Positions 41,701-51,219 are shown, counted from the first letter of the stretch. The stretch is DNA of 64,000 bases from an uncultured Clostridia bacterium (GCA_947624485.1 CANQKM010000002.1:186001-250000), one strand, 5' to 3'. Program-made: numbers and translations. Notes: generated by a model from the sequence alone, not told the origin.

Positions 41701-43455
41701 ATGAGAAAAACAAAGATAATCTGCACAATGGGGCCCGCGACGGAGAGTGAGGACGTACTCCGCGACCTGATGATAGCGGGTATGGACGTGGCGAGGATCA
41801 ACTTTTCCCACGGCACGCACGAGGAAGCGCTCAAAAAGATGAACAGCATAAAAAAGGTACGCGAGGAGCTTGATATGCCCGTTGCGATACTGCTTGACAC
41901 TAAAGGCCCCGAGGTTCGCATAAAGGACTTCAAGGACGGAAAGGTGGAGCTTAAGGAAGGTCAGAAATTCACGCTCTGCACCGACGACGTGGAGGGCGAC
42001 GAGACGCAGGTGTCGATTACATACGCAGACCTTCCCAAGGACGTTAAGGCGGGCAACAGAATACTTATAGACGACGGACTTATCGAAATGGAGGTTCTGA
42101 GCGTAAACTCCGACCGCATAATCTGTCAGGTCAAAAACGGCGGCGTAATATCGAACAAAAAGGGCGTGAATATCCCGAACGTGTCGCTCTCGATGCCGTA
42201 CATGAGCCAGAAGGACATCGACGATATAATTTTCGGCATAGAGCAGGACGTTGACTTTATCGCCGCGTCGTTCGTGAGAACGGCGGACGACGTTAAGGAG
42301 ATAAAGAACCTTCTCCAGCAGCGCGGCGGCAGCGACATAAAGGTAATCGCGAAAATCGAGAACGCCGAGGGCGTTGAAAACATCGACGCTATTCTCCACG
42401 AGGCGCACGGCATAATGGTCGCGCGCGGCGACATGGGCGTTGAGATAGATATGCAGGATCTGCCGGTAATCCAGAAGCAGCTTATAAAGAAAACGTACCG
42501 CGCCGGCAAGGTCGTTATAACGGCTACGCAGATGCTTGACTCGATGATAAGAAATCCGCGTCCGACGAGAGCGGAAACGACCGACGTCGCGAACGCTATC
42601 TACGACGGCACGAGCGCTATAATGCTGTCGGGCGAGACGGCTGTCGGCAAGTACCCGGTCGAAACGGTAAAAACGATGGCGTCGATCGCGGAGCGTACGG
42701 AGAACGATATAGACTACGTAAAGCGTCTTGAAAACATGAATTTCAACTCACGCATGGATATCACGAACGCTATAAGCCACGCGACATGTACTACGGCGCA
42801 CGACCTCCACGCGGCGGCAATCATTGTGCTTACATACGCTGGCGGCACGGCGCGCCAGATCTCGCGTTTCCGTCCGGCGTGTCCTATCATCGCGCCGACG
42901 CTGAGCGTAAAGGGACGCAGACAGCTTAACCTCTCGTGGGGCGTAACGCCGATAATGAGCGAGTCGAGAAGCAACACCGACGAATTGTTCGACCACGCCG
43001 TTGAGTGCGCGCAGAAAACAGGACTTATAAAGGACGGCGAGCTTGCCGTAATCACCGCCGGCGTTCCTATGGGCGTTGCCGGCACGACAAATATTATGAA
43101 GGTACACCTTGTAGGTCACGTGCTTGTGAGCGGCAAGGGACTGTCAAGTATCAGCGCGACCGCGAACGTGTGCGTCGCGACGAGCAGCGACGAGCTTGCG
43201 CGCGACTTTACGGACGGCGATATAGTCGTTACAAATATGGTTACGAACGACATGATCACGACGCTGCGCAAGGCTGCCGGTATCATAAGCGAGGAAACGG
43301 GCGAAGCCAACAACGCGCAGGTGCTTGCGGCGGCGCTCGACATACCCGTAATCGTTGCCGCGCCGGGCGCGACAAAGATACTTACCTCCGGCACGACCGT
43401 AACGATGGACGCGAAGCGCGGACTTGTTTACTCCGGCACGGAAAAGGTTATATAA
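41701..43455 (+). CDS. pyk: pyruvate kinase
   Basis: A 584-residue enzyme converting PEP and ADP to pyruvate. MRKTKIICTMGPATESEDVL at the start, VARINFSHGTHEEA, ILLDTKGPEVRIKDF, the metal-binding IAKIENAEG and MVARGDMGVEI. The last about 110 residues add the PEP-utilising-enzyme-like domain (VIVAAPGATKILTSGTTVTM, with ISATANVCVA before it) found in Bacillota and Geobacillus-type kinases. AAGGGAGGG precedes the ATG. Confidence 0.96.
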   Translation: MRKTKIICTMGPATESEDVLRDLMIAGMDVARINFSHGTHEEALKKMNSIKKVREELDMPVAILLDTKGPEVRIKDFKDGKVELKEGQKFTLCTDDVEGDETQVSITYADLPKDVKAGNRILIDDGLIEMEVLSVNSDRIICQVKNGGVISNKKGVNIPNVSLSMPYMSQKDIDDIIFGIEQDVDFIAASFVRTADDVKEIKNLLQQRGGSDIKVIAKIENAEGVENIDAILHEAHGIMVARGDMGVEIDMQDLPVIQKQLIKKTYRAGKVVITATQMLDSMIRNPRPTRAETTDVANAIYDGTSAIMLSGETAVGKYPVETVKTMASIAERTENDIDYVKRLENMNFNSRMDITNAISHATCTTAHDLHAAAIIVLTYAGGTARQISRFRPACPIIAPTLSVKGRRQLNLSWGVTPIMSESRSNTDELFDHAVECAQKTGLIKDGELAVITAGVPMGVAGTTNIMKVHLVGHVLVSGKGLSSISATANVCVATSSDELARDFTDGDIVVTNMVTNDMITTLRKAAGIISEETGEANNAQVLAAALDIPVIVAAPGATKILTSGTTVTMDAKRGLVYSGTEKVI

Positions 43456-43473
43456 AGACAAAGGGGAAACAAA

Positions 43474-43890
43474 ATGGCGTATACGAGCGAAACATATTTA
43501 ACGGTGCGCTACGCGGAAACGGACATGATGGGGATAGTACATCACTCCCGCTACTATCCATGGTTCGAGCTGGCGCGCACGGACTATATAAAAAAGACGG
43601 GCGAAACGTACAGCGGTATGGAGAAAAAGGGCGTGCAGATGCCGCTCACCGAAACGGGCGCGAAATATATTTTCGGGCTTAAGTACGAGGACGAGGTTTT
43701 GGTAAAGTGCCGCATGACGAAGCTGACGGTCGCGCGGTGCGAGTTTGAATACGAGGTATACAAGCTGCCCGAAATGAAGCTTGCAACTACGGGCAGAACG
43801 GCACACGGCTTTGTGAACGAAAATTTCGCGCCGATAAATCTGAAAAAGGCGCAGCCGGAGCTGTGGGAAAAGCTGCAGGCTCTTATGTGA
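43474..43890 (+). CDS. hotdog-fold acyl-CoA thioesterase (YbgC/FadM type)
   Basis: A 138-residue 4HBT-family protein: VRYAETDMMGIVHHSRYYPW with the catalytic Asp near residue 15, FELARTDYIKKTG, and CEFEYEVYKLPEMKLATTGR. It would hydrolyse an acyl- or aroyl-CoA; the substrate is unknown. GGGGAAAC precedes the ATG, 18 bp after pyk. It is 9 bp from the dehydrogenase gene, so they form a small operon. Confidence 0.88.
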   Translation: MAYTSETYLTVRYAETDMMGIVHHSRYYPWFELARTDYIKKTGETYSGMEKKGVQMPLTETGAKYIFGLKYEDEVLVKCRMTKLTVARCEFEYEVYKLPEMKLATTGRTAHGFVNENFAPINLKKAQPELWEKLQALM

Positions 43891-43899
43891 GGTGATTGT

Positions 43900-44856
43900 A
43901 TGAAAATAGTGATACTCGACGCGAAAACGCTCGGCGACGACATCGAATTTTCCGCGATAGAGCGTCTCGGCAGCCTCACGGTCTACAAAACGACGTCCGA
44001 GCTGCAGCTTGCCGACCGCATAAAGGACGCGGAGGTAATAATCGTCAACAAGGTAAAGCTCACGAGTGAAAATCTGCCGCTCGCGCCGGAATTAAAGCTT
44101 ATATGCGTGACGGCGACGGGCTTCGATAACATAGACGTGAACTACTGCTGGCGCAAGCAGATAGGCGTGTGCAACATAAAGGGCTACTCCACCGACTCCG
44201 TCGCGCAGCTTACGGTCGCGATGGCGCTGTCGCTCGTGACGCGTCTCGGCGCGTTTGACAAATACGTAAAGGACGGGCGCTACACCGAGAGCGGCGTTCA
44301 GAACCGCTTAAAGCCGTATTTCCACGAGATAAAGGGCATGACGTGGGGAATAATAGGATTCGGCAACATCGGCGGCGAGGTGGCGCGTATAGCGCGCGGA
44401 CTCGGGTGCAGCGTGCTTGTAACGCCGCACAAGCCGCAGAGCAGGTACGACTTTTTTGTAAGCCTTGACGAGCTTTTGGAAAAATCGGACATAATCTCCC
44501 TGCACGTGCCGCTCACGAGCGAAACGAGGAATATGATAAACCGCGAGCGTATCGCGAAAATGAAGGACGGAGCGGTGCTTATAAACGTGTCGCGCGGAGC
44601 GGTGTGTGACGAGGCGGCGCTTACGGACGCTGTAAAGGACGGTAAAATAGGCGGTCTCGGCATTGACGTGTACTCAAAGGAGCCGCTCGGCACCGACAGC
44701 CCCTACAACCGTATCCTAAACGAAAAAAATGTTATATTCACGCCGCACATGGCATGGGGCGCGTACGAATCGCGCGTCAGGTGCATAGACGAGGTCGCGA
44801 AGAACATAGAAACCTTCATAATGGGCGGCACAAGAAACAGAGTGGACTTGAAATAG
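43900..44856 (+). CDS. D-2-hydroxyacid dehydrogenase (glycerate-dehydrogenase-like)
   Basis: A 318-residue NAD-dependent enzyme. IGFGNIGGEVARIARGLG (about 151) is the dinucleotide loop; HVPLTSETRNMINRE, LINVSRGAVCDEAAL (catalytic Arg) and FTPHMAWGAYESR (catalytic His with Trp) follow. The likely reaction is hydroxypyruvate to glycerate or a similar 2-ketoacid reduction. GAGGTGATTGT precedes the ATG. Its stop codon G is the first base of a GGGGACACTAAAA repeat. Confidence 0.88.
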   Translation: MKIVILDAKTLGDDIEFSAIERLGSLTVYKTTSELQLADRIKDAEVIIVNKVKLTSENLPLAPELKLICVTATGFDNIDVNYCWRKQIGVCNIKGYSTDSVAQLTVAMALSLVTRLGAFDKYVKDGRYTESGVQNRLKPYFHEIKGMTWGIIGFGNIGGEVARIARGLGCSVLVTPHKPQSRYDFFVSLDELLEKSDIISLHVPLTSETRNMINRERIAKMKDGAVLINVSRGAVCDEAALTDAVKDGKIGGLGIDVYSKEPLGTDSPYNRILNEKNVIFTPHMAWGAYESRVRCIDEVAKNIETFIMGGTRNRVDLK

Positions 44857-44903
44857 GGGACACTAAAATAAAAATACGGGGACACTAAAATTTTAGTGTC
44901 CCC
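44856..44903. repeat. GGGGACACTAAAA repeats, two direct and one inverted
   Basis: Copies at 44856-44868 and 44878-44890 (plus) and 44891-44903 (inverted). The last two abut to form a perfect 26-bp palindrome between convergent genes, which could work as a bidirectional terminator. Confidence 0.9.
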
Positions 44904-44908
44904 ATGTT

Positions 44909-45520
44909 TTATTTAAGCTCCGTAAGAGTTATATCCTCCGAGACCTGCACCTTCTCACCGTCGAACAGGTCAAAGGTATACGTGTGGTCGTACGCCACGG
45001 TGAGGTTCTGCGATATGCGCGCCCTGCCGGTCGAATTAAGGACAGTAAGCTGACCGCTTCCCTCCGCGACGTATCTCCCTGCCGGTATTTTGTCGGGGCA
45101 GGAGTAGCTCTCGTTCCCCTTAAGCGCATACTTTTTGCCCTTTTCGGTTTTAGCCGCGTCACCGGATATGCCCGCCTCGCTTTTTTTCGCTTCAATATCG
45201 CGGTCAAGCTGCTCGATTCTGCTCTGCAGTTCGCTGATTTCTTCGGTCAGACTGTCGTGCGTTTTCTTATATTCCATGTAGGAATTGTTTACCGTGCCGC
45301 GCGTGCCGAGCTCCGCGTCAGCCGCGCTTATCTGCTCCTTTATCGCTTCGGAATCGGCTGTGACAGAATCGGTATCGGCGGTAATTTCGCTTATCTCCGC
45401 GTCAAGCAGCGCCTCGGCATCCTTTTTTGCGTCCGCTCTGAACGCGGCAGTCCCGACCGCCGCGGACGCGGCGGCTGTGAACACGGAGAGCAGTATAATA
45501 AACAGTTTTTTTCTCGTCAT
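44909..45520 (-). CDS. membrane-anchored or secreted coiled-coil protein, paralogue 1
   Basis: A 203-residue protein. An N-terminal hydrophobic segment (KLFIILLSVFTAAASAAVGT) is a signal peptide or anchor. About 25-110 is helical and heptad-like (EEISELQSRIEQLDRDIEAK). The C-terminal beta-rich domain (about 125-203) has KIPAGRYVAEGSGQLTVLNS. I know this C-terminal pattern (IPAGxY) from surface proteins of Bacillota, function unknown. The ATG at 45520 follows GAGGTGG. It shares its whole layout with the next gene and is 13 bp from it. Confidence 0.7.
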   Translation of the reverse strand: MTRKKLFIILLSVFTAAASAAVGTAAFRADAKKDAEALLDAEISEITADTDSVTADSEAIKEQISAADAELGTRGTVNNSYMEYKKTHDSLTEEISELQSRIEQLDRDIEAKKSEAGISGDAAKTEKGKKYALKGNESYSCPDKIPAGRYVAEGSGQLTVLNSTGRARISQNLTVAYDHTYTFDLFDGEKVQVSEDITLTELK

Positions 45521-45533
45521 TCGTACCACCTCG

Positions 45534-46346
45534 TCACCTCGGAATAAATTTCGCGCTGCCGTCGATCTGTACGCGGTCGTCGTCTTTAAGCTCGAACGCT
45601 TCGCCGTCCGATGTAAGCAGCTTGTTAGCCGTCGATTTGCCGCCGCGCGCCACCGCTATCGAGCCGGAGCCTGTCACGGTGTAGCTTCCGGCGGTAATGT
45701 CCTTGCCCACGGTATAGTAACCGGAGGGCAGCGTCACGATCCTGCCCGCGCCGCTTGTCTCCGATGTGAGCGAATCGTATTCATTTTGTTTCTGCTCAGC
45801 TTGTTTTGCAAGCTCGTCCCTCTTTTTTTCAAGCTCCGCGTTGCTCTCATTTATTTTGTCAAGACCGCCCTGCGCGCCGCGGAATTCCTCAAGCTCTTCG
45901 TTTTTTGCGCGAAGCTCCTCACCAAGCTGCCTGTTTTCCGCGAGAGCGTTGTCGTGAGCGGTTTTTACCTCATTGTAAGCGCCGCTGCTTGCACGGAGCG
46001 AATTCAGCGACCTTTCTGCCGCGCCGTCGCTTTTCGGAATAAAATACAATGCGGCAGCGACCGCGATTATCACCGCCGCGCTTACGGCGCAGGATATTTT
46101 AACAAATTTCGGCGTAAGATCCGACGGCAGCGACTTTACGCGCTCCGCCGCTTTAAGCGCCGCGCCGCGTAATTTTTCCGCAGCCGAACGCAAAAAATCG
46201 GACGCGGCATGTTTTTTGATCTCCGCGCCGCTCTCGTTTTCCGTGATTACCGTATCGGATTTATCGCTGTCGGACGTCATGACCGTTTCGGGAGCGGTAT
46301 CGTCCCCGTCGGTGATTATTATGATATTGTCCTTTTCTCTCTCCAA
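45534..46346 (-). CDS. membrane-anchored coiled-coil protein, paralogue 2
   Basis: About 270 residues: a cytosolic N-terminal segment (1-85), one transmembrane helix (ISCAVSAAVIIAVAAALYFI, about 84-103), an external coiled coil (about 115-200, ENRQLGEELRAKNEELEEFR) and a C-terminal beta domain with YYTVGKDITAGSYTVTGSGS. The start is probably TTG at 46346, because AAGAGGTG lies 7 nt before it; a GTG at 46355 is inside that purine run. Likely co-transcribed with paralogue 1 and ispE. Function unknown. Confidence 0.7.
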   Translation of the reverse strand: MEREKDNIIIITDGDDTAPETVMTSDSDKSDTVITENESGAEIKKHAASDFLRSAAEKLRGAALKAAERVKSLPSDLTPKFVKISCAVSAAVIIAVAAALYFIPKSDGAAERSLNSLRASSGAYNEVKTAHDNALAENRQLGEELRAKNEELEEFRGAQGGLDKINESNAELEKKRDELAKQAEQKQNEYDSLTSETSGAGRIVTLPSGYYTVGKDITAGSYTVTGSGSIAVARGGKSTANKLLTSDGEAFELKDDDRVQIDGSAKFIPR

Positions 46347-46362
46347 AAGGAACACCTCTTAT

Positions 46363-47244
46363 TCAGTTCATTATACTCGTCAGGTACACGTCGCGGAACT
46401 GCCTTGCAAAGCTGTCCGCGCTTCTTTTCGCCTTTGCGTAGTCGTCGAATATTCCCAGCACCGTCGGACCGCTGCCGCTCATTACCGCGCCGAGCGCACC
46501 GTTCATGATCATTTTTGTTTTAATGCCGCCCACAACGGGGTGCAGCTTAACCGTGACGCTTTCCATAACGTTGCACAGCTTGGACGCGACGTCCTTAACG
46601 CTGCCCGACCTTATCGCGCGTATCATGCCGTCGGTGTCGGGGCGCGTCATATTTTCCGCACTGTCGATCTGCTCGTACACCGCCGCGGTCGAAACGCTTA
46701 TCGGCGGTTTTACGAGCAGTATATGCGTTTTCGGGGCAGGGGGGAGCGGCGTTAAAATTTCGCCTATACCCTCCGCAAGCTGCGTGCCGCCCGTGAAGCT
46801 GTACGCCACGTCCGCACCGAGCGACGCTCCGGCGCGTATAAGCTCCTCATCGCTTAACGGACAGCCGTAGAGCATATTGAGCGCGCAAAGCACGGCGGCG
46901 CAGTTGCCGCTTCCGCCCGCAAGCCCTGCCGCCACGGGGATATTCTTATGTATTATGATTTTCACGCCGCCGCGTATCGAGGTGAGCGAATAAAAAAGCT
47001 CCGCCGCCTTGTACGCGATATTTTTGTTGTTGGTCGGCAGGTACTTGAGATTTGTGGAAACGGATATTTCACCGTCGGTTTTGTCGATTATGAGCAGGTC
47101 AAACAGCGACACCGTCTGCATAATCATCTTTATATCGTGGTAGCCGTCCGCGCGCCTTGACAGAACGTCGAGCGTGAGATTGACCTTCGCGTACGACCTT
47201 GCTATGGCGCGTCTGCCTGTTATTACTATGTCGTCCGAAAGCAT
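46363..47244 (-). CDS. ispE: 4-diphosphocytidyl-2-C-methyl-D-erythritol kinase
   Basis: A 293-residue GHMP kinase of the MEP isoprenoid pathway. SYAKVNLTLDVLSRRADGYH carries the substrate-binding Lys, IPVAAGLAGGSGNCAAVLCA the ATP loop, and LGAVMSGSGPTVLGIF the third GHMP motif. GGAGGC precedes the ATG. It follows tlyA and dxs on the same strand, so two MEP-pathway enzymes are made from one leftward operon. Confidence 0.94.
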   Translation of the reverse strand: MLSDDIVITGRRAIARSYAKVNLTLDVLSRRADGYHDIKMIMQTVSLFDLLIIDKTDGEISVSTNLKYLPTNNKNIAYKAAELFYSLTSIRGGVKIIIHKNIPVAAGLAGGSGNCAAVLCALNMLYGCPLSDEELIRAGASLGADVAYSFTGGTQLAEGIGEILTPLPPAPKTHILLVKPPISVSTAAVYEQIDSAENMTRPDTDGMIRAIRSGSVKDVASKLCNVMESVTVKLHPVVGGIKTKMIMNGALGAVMSGSGPTVLGIFDDYAKAKRSADSFARQFRDVYLTSIMN

Positions 47245-47257
47245 ATTTTAGCCTCCT

Positions 47258-48058
47258 TTACAATGCGCTGTGCGACTCGTCAGCGACGCGGCGTATCACC
47301 TCGTCCGTTATATTATCCTCACAATCGCTCTTTTTGAAATACGCGAGGTACTCTATATTTCCCTCCGGCCCCTTTACGGGCGAAAACGACAGCCCTGCGG
47401 CGTGAAGATCGATGCTGCGAGCAAAATCAAGCACGTTTTTTATGACCTCGTAATGCACCTTAATGTCCCTCACAACGCCTTTTTTGCCGACCTGCTCGCG
47501 TCCGGCTTCAAACTGCGGCTTTATAAGCGCGACAATTTCGCCGTCGTCCGCGAGCAGATTTTTCGCCACTGGCAGCACGAGCCTGAGAGATATAAACGAA
47601 ACGTCGATCGACGCGAAATCTATCTTTTCTCCGATATCCTCGGGCGTTACGTAGCGTATGTTCGTGCGTTCCATGTTTACGACGCGCTCGTCCGAACGCA
47701 GCTTCCACGCGAACTGACCGTACCCCACATCGACCGCGAACACCTTTTTAGCGCCGTTTTGGAGCATACAGTCCGTAAAGCCGCCCGTTGACGCGCCTAT
47801 GTCCATTGTCACTCTGCCTTCGAGCGATATTGGGAACACTTTAAGAGCCTTTTCGAGCTTTAACCCGCCTCGGCTCACGTATTTAAGCGTTTCTCCGCGA
47901 ATCTCGGGCGTGACGCTCTCGTCAACCTGCTGCCCCGCCTTGTCGCACTTCTGGTTGTCTATATAAACCTGTCCCGCCATTATGAGCGCCTTCGCGCGCT
48001 CGCGGCTCTGTGCCAGACCTTTGTCCACAAGGAGCGTGTCAAGCCTTACCTTAGCCAT
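47258..48058 (-). CDS. tlyA: TlyA-family rRNA 2'-O-methyltransferase
   Basis: A 266-residue protein: S4 RNA-binding domain first (VRLDTLLVDKGLAQSRERAK, about 3-60), then an FtsJ-like SAM methyltransferase (MDIGASTGGFTDCMLQNGAK). TlyA proteins methylate 16S and 23S rRNA; some are called haemolysins. Its ATG overlaps the dxs 3' end by 8 bp, so it is translationally coupled. The dxs-tlyA order is typical of Clostridia; nadK, argR and recN, which usually follow, are missing. Confidence 0.94.
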   Translation of the reverse strand: MAKVRLDTLLVDKGLAQSRERAKALIMAGQVYIDNQKCDKAGQQVDESVTPEIRGETLKYVSRGGLKLEKALKVFPISLEGRVTMDIGASTGGFTDCMLQNGAKKVFAVDVGYGQFAWKLRSDERVVNMERTNIRYVTPEDIGEKIDFASIDVSFISLRLVLPVAKNLLADDGEIVALIKPQFEAGREQVGKKGVVRDIKVHYEVIKNVLDFARSIDLHAAGLSFSPVKGPEGNIEYLAYFKKSDCEDNITDEVIRRVADESHSAL

Positions 48059-49916
48059 TATTATTTTCCTCTCGCATTGAATTATTCATGTATCCGGCTA
48101 TCGATGCCGCGTCGCAGCCGCAGTGCGCGTCAAGCTCGTCAACCGTGCCGTGCGGTACGGGCTTGTCGGGGAACGCGAATATCTTTAATTTGCATTTTAC
48201 GCCGCGCTCTGCGATAAGCGACGCGATCATACTGCCCATACCGCCGATTTTTACGTTGTCCTCAACCGTAATCACATTCCCTGTCTTGACAGCCGACGCG
48301 ATAACAGCCTCCGTATCGAGCGGCTTTATCGTCGGCATAGCAAGTATTTCGACCGATCTTCCCGAAAGCGCGGCAGCCTCCTCCGCGCGTTTTACCATTC
48401 TGCCCGTCGCGACTATCGTAACGTCCGCGCCCTCTTGTATAAGCTGCGCCTTGCCGAGCGTGAACGCGCGCGGCACGTTTTCAGCCTCGCATCCGCCGCG
48501 CGGATAGCGTATCGCTATGGGCGCATTGAAACGGTTAATTGCAAAGTCGAGCATTTCCTCAAGCTGGCCGAGCGTCGCGGGCGACAGGAGCGTCATGTTC
48601 GGCATATGCGTCAGGTACGAAATATCGTAAACGCCCTGATGCGTTTCACCGTCCGCGCCGACAATTCCGGCGCGGTCAATGGGGAACACGACGTGAAGAT
48701 TCTGCAGACACACGTCATGCAGCGTCTGATCGTACGCGCGCTGCAAAAACGATGAGTACAGCGGTATTACGGGAATGTAGCCTGCCGACGCGAGACCTGC
48801 CGACAGCGTTACGCCGTGCTGCTCCGCTATGCCCACGTCGAAAAAGCGGTTTTTGTTCTTCTTCACAAATTCGTCAAGACCTGTGCCGTTCGGCATAGCG
48901 CCCGTGATAGCTACGACCTTCGGATTTTTTTCGGCTATGCGCACCATTGCCGCGCCGAAACGGTCGCTGTACGTTTCGCCCGACTTTGCTGCTTCGCCCG
49001 TCTCTCTGTCGAACGGCGATATGCCGTGGAACTTCTGCGGATTGCTTTCCGCCGGAGCGTAGCCCTTGCCCTTCTTCGTCTGAACGTGTATAAATACAGG
49101 TTTTTTCTCGCTCTTGACGTAGTCGAAACAGCTTATGAGCGCTTCTATATCGTGACCGTCAACGGGTCCCATGTACGTAAAGCCCAAATCGTCGAACATC
49201 GTCGTCGGTATTACGAGGCGGCGGAAAAACCGCTTTACCTTTTTTATGACCGTCGCTATGCCCTTGCCGACGAGCGGGATTTTGTTCAGTATCCTTTCAA
49301 CGACAACCTTTGAATGAAAATACGCCGGCGACATACGCAGCTTGCGCAGGTGCGTCGATACCGCGCCGACATTTCGGGATATGGACATGGCGTTGTCGTT
49401 TAGTATGAGTATCAACGGCGTGCGCGAGTGACCGGCGTCGTTCATCGCCTCGTACATCATGCCGCCCGTGAGTGCGCCGTCACCGAACACGGCGATTACG
49501 TTGTAGTCGTCTCCGTCAAGGTCGCGCGCGCGGGCTATGCCGAGAGCCGCGCTTATCGAGGTGGAGCTGTGACCGGTGTCAAACGCGTCGCAGCCGCTTT
49601 CCGCGCGCTTCGGAAAACCCGACAGACCGCCGAATTGACGGAGGGTGTCGAATTTATCCTTCCTGCCCGTCAGAATTTTGTGGACGTACGACTGATGCCC
49701 CACGTCGAATATTATTTTATCCTTGGGAACGTCAAAAACAGTGTGAAGAGCGACGGTAAGCTCCACAACGCCTAGGTTCGACGCGAGGTGACCGCCTGTT
49801 TTTGACACACTGTCAACAAGAAACTCCCGAATTTCGGCGCACAGCGCGTTAAGCTCGGGAACTGTAAGGCTTTTTAAGTTTTCCGGCGATTGAATTTTGT
49901 CTAATAACTTGTCCAT
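48051..49916 (-). CDS. dxs: 1-deoxy-D-xylulose-5-phosphate synthase
   Basis: A 621-residue thiamine-diphosphate enzyme, first step of the MEP pathway. GHQSYVHKILTGRKDKF and GDGALTGGMMYEAMNDAG (ThDP-binding GDG...N) are in the first domain; DVGIAEQHGVTLSAGLASAG is in the pyrimidine domain; IRYPRGG and EDNVKIGGMGSMIA follow. Full length. No good ribosome-binding site; the ATG is 3 bp after the oapA stop, so it probably depends on coupling to oapA. Confidence 0.96.
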   Translation of the reverse strand: MDKLLDKIQSPENLKSLTVPELNALCAEIREFLVDSVSKTGGHLASNLGVVELTVALHTVFDVPKDKIIFDVGHQSYVHKILTGRKDKFDTLRQFGGLSGFPKRAESGCDAFDTGHSSTSISAALGIARARDLDGDDYNVIAVFGDGALTGGMMYEAMNDAGHSRTPLILILNDNAMSISRNVGAVSTHLRKLRMSPAYFHSKVVVERILNKIPLVGKGIATVIKKVKRFFRRLVIPTTMFDDLGFTYMGPVDGHDIEALISCFDYVKSEKKPVFIHVQTKKGKGYAPAESNPQKFHGISPFDRETGEAAKSGETYSDRFGAAMVRIAEKNPKVVAITGAMPNGTGLDEFVKKNKNRFFDVGIAEQHGVTLSAGLASAGYIPVIPLYSSFLQRAYDQTLHDVCLQNLHVVFPIDRAGIVGADGETHQGVYDISYLTHMPNMTLLSPATLGQLEEMLDFAINRFNAPIAIRYPRGGCEAENVPRAFTLGKAQLIQEGADVTIVATGRMVKRAEEAAALSGRSVEILAMPTIKPLDTEAVIASAVKTGNVITVEDNVKIGGMGSMIASLIAERGVKCKLKIFAFPDKPVPHGTVDELDAHCGCDAASIAGYMNNSMREENNNG

Positions 49917-49919
49917 AGC

Positions 49920-50510
49920 TTATTTTCTGAGGAAATGCCTGCAAAAGTACATTATTTTTCCGACCGCGAACACTATCGAGTTGCCGTTCTGCATGGAAAT
50001 GCCCTTTGACATGGCTTTTCCGCCTATCGTGAGAGCGCCGACGATACCGGTAAGGATAAGGCTCGGAAGTATTCCCGTGAGCTTAAACACGCTTATAAGC
50101 TCGCTCACTATAAGCGTCGTCGTCGCGCCGGAGATAATACCCGCGATGTCGCCTATTACGTCGCAGCACATGTTCGCAAGCTGCGGAGCGTGGCGTATTA
50201 CCGAAATGCTTTCCTTAGCGCCCTTGACCTTCCTTGCCGCGAGCGAGTGAAACGGGTGTTCCTCGGCGTTCTGCACCGCCGTGCCTATCATGTCGAAGAA
50301 GATGTTTACCGCGATTATGACAAACAGCAGCACAAAAGCGAAAAACAGAGTCAGCGACTGCATGAGTACGGACGTTATAAAGCTGAAGAACACCGAAAGC
50401 ACGAATGACAGTATAAGCACCGTCACCGTCCATTTATGCGACACAGCCACGTTTATTTTCGGCTGCGGCACGGTGTATTTTTTTCGTTTCGGTATGTCGG
50501 ACTTGTCCAA
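49920..50510 (-). CDS. oapA: OLE-associated membrane protein OapA
   Basis: A 196-residue protein with four predicted helices, often labelled CorB-like Mg/Co transporter. Seen: a basic cytosolic N-terminus (KRKKYTVPQPK), paired helices, EHPFHSLAARKVKGAKESIS, and the D-x-x-x-D motif in CCDVIGDIAGIISGATTTLI that I recall as conserved in OapA. OapA binds OLE RNA at the membrane. Start TTG at 50510 behind AAAGGAGAG. It lies between a structured non-coding region and dxs, the standard OLE context, which supports the assignment. Confidence 0.8.
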   Translation of the reverse strand: MDKSDIPKRKKYTVPQPKINVAVSHKWTVTVLILSFVLSVFFSFITSVLMQSLTLFFAFVLLFVIIAVNIFFDMIGTAVQNAEEHPFHSLAARKVKGAKESISVIRHAPQLANMCCDVIGDIAGIISGATTTLIVSELISVFKLTGILPSLILTGIVGALTIGGKAMSKGISMQNGNSIVFAVGKIMYFCRHFLRK

Positions 50511-50559
50511 TTTGTTTTCTCTCCTTTATATTAAAGCCGCACCCTGCGGCATCGGTAAC

Positions 50560-51213
50560 ATAAGTAAAAATAGGGTAGTGAACGGAGTAAAGTTTGCGGC
50601 TTAGGTCCGGCAGGTTTTCCCGTCGGTCAACTCCCTCGTCGCCGTGGGAGCGGTTTCCCATTAAAGACCGGCACCTATACGCCTTTCGGCGTACCGAGTA
50701 GCCGGATCGCCACTGAGTCCGCACTGCAATCCTCCGCTCACCCTTTTACGACAGCCTAGAGGTTTTCCCATACAGCCGAAGCCTTCCGTATCCTCTTTTG
50801 CAGAGCATGGTTTCAGCGCGCGATTCCCCTTATGCCCGATGGCGCCAAAATAGGCGAAAGGTTCTGTTCGCGCATCCGCCACATCCACTCAAGGCTGGCT
50901 ACGCTGCCCACAGCCCTCGCGCGGTCTCCTTATGGGAGATACGCGCTACTGACCGCAAAACAGGTTTTCCCCTGAGCCGTAACAGCTTACTCCCTTAGGG
51001 GGAATGGGCTGCCACAGTCACAGGCCTCCACGGAAAAGGGGGAAGGGCTGCTATGCCGTTAGCAACCGCCCCTAAACCTTAACTCCCAGCATCAGCCCCG
51101 AACTGGGCGTTCAAAGCAAAACACCAGAAACTTCATCGATGTGCCATTTGGCGGATTTTTAGGCCCGCTTTCCGAAAAGCCGTACTGACTAGGATACTGC
51201 ACCGCTATTACAA
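50560..51213 (-). ncRNA. ole: OLE RNA (ornate large extremophilic RNA)
   Basis: About 650 nt with no sustained reading frame on either strand, a strong promoter at one end and oapA at the other, read towards oapA-dxs. The segment has many paired blocks, such as GGTACGCCGAAAGGCGTA and CCCCTTTTCCGTGGAGGCC. Size, orientation and neighbours match OLE RNA, a highly structured RNA that forms a membrane complex with OapA and affects stress tolerance. I base the call mainly on context; the 3' end is approximate. A GCCGCA-GGG-TGCGGC hairpin lies between it and oapA. Confidence 0.75.
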
Positions 51214-51219
51214 TTTATT

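Noticed and set aside
41890-41905. GACACTAAAGGC in pyk, similar to the 13-bp repeat
   Set aside because: It encodes the conserved DTKGPE motif of pyruvate kinase and lacks the GGG and the fourth A, so the likeness is chance.
50434-50888. Short frames of 66-96 codons within the OLE region
   Set aside because: No ribosome-binding sites, odd composition, and they overlap a predicted structured RNA.
50560-51213. RNase P RNA, tmRNA or rRNA fragment as explanation of the structured region
   Set aside because: The hallmark RNase P and tmRNA sequences are not seen on either strand, and the oapA-dxs context points to OLE RNA.
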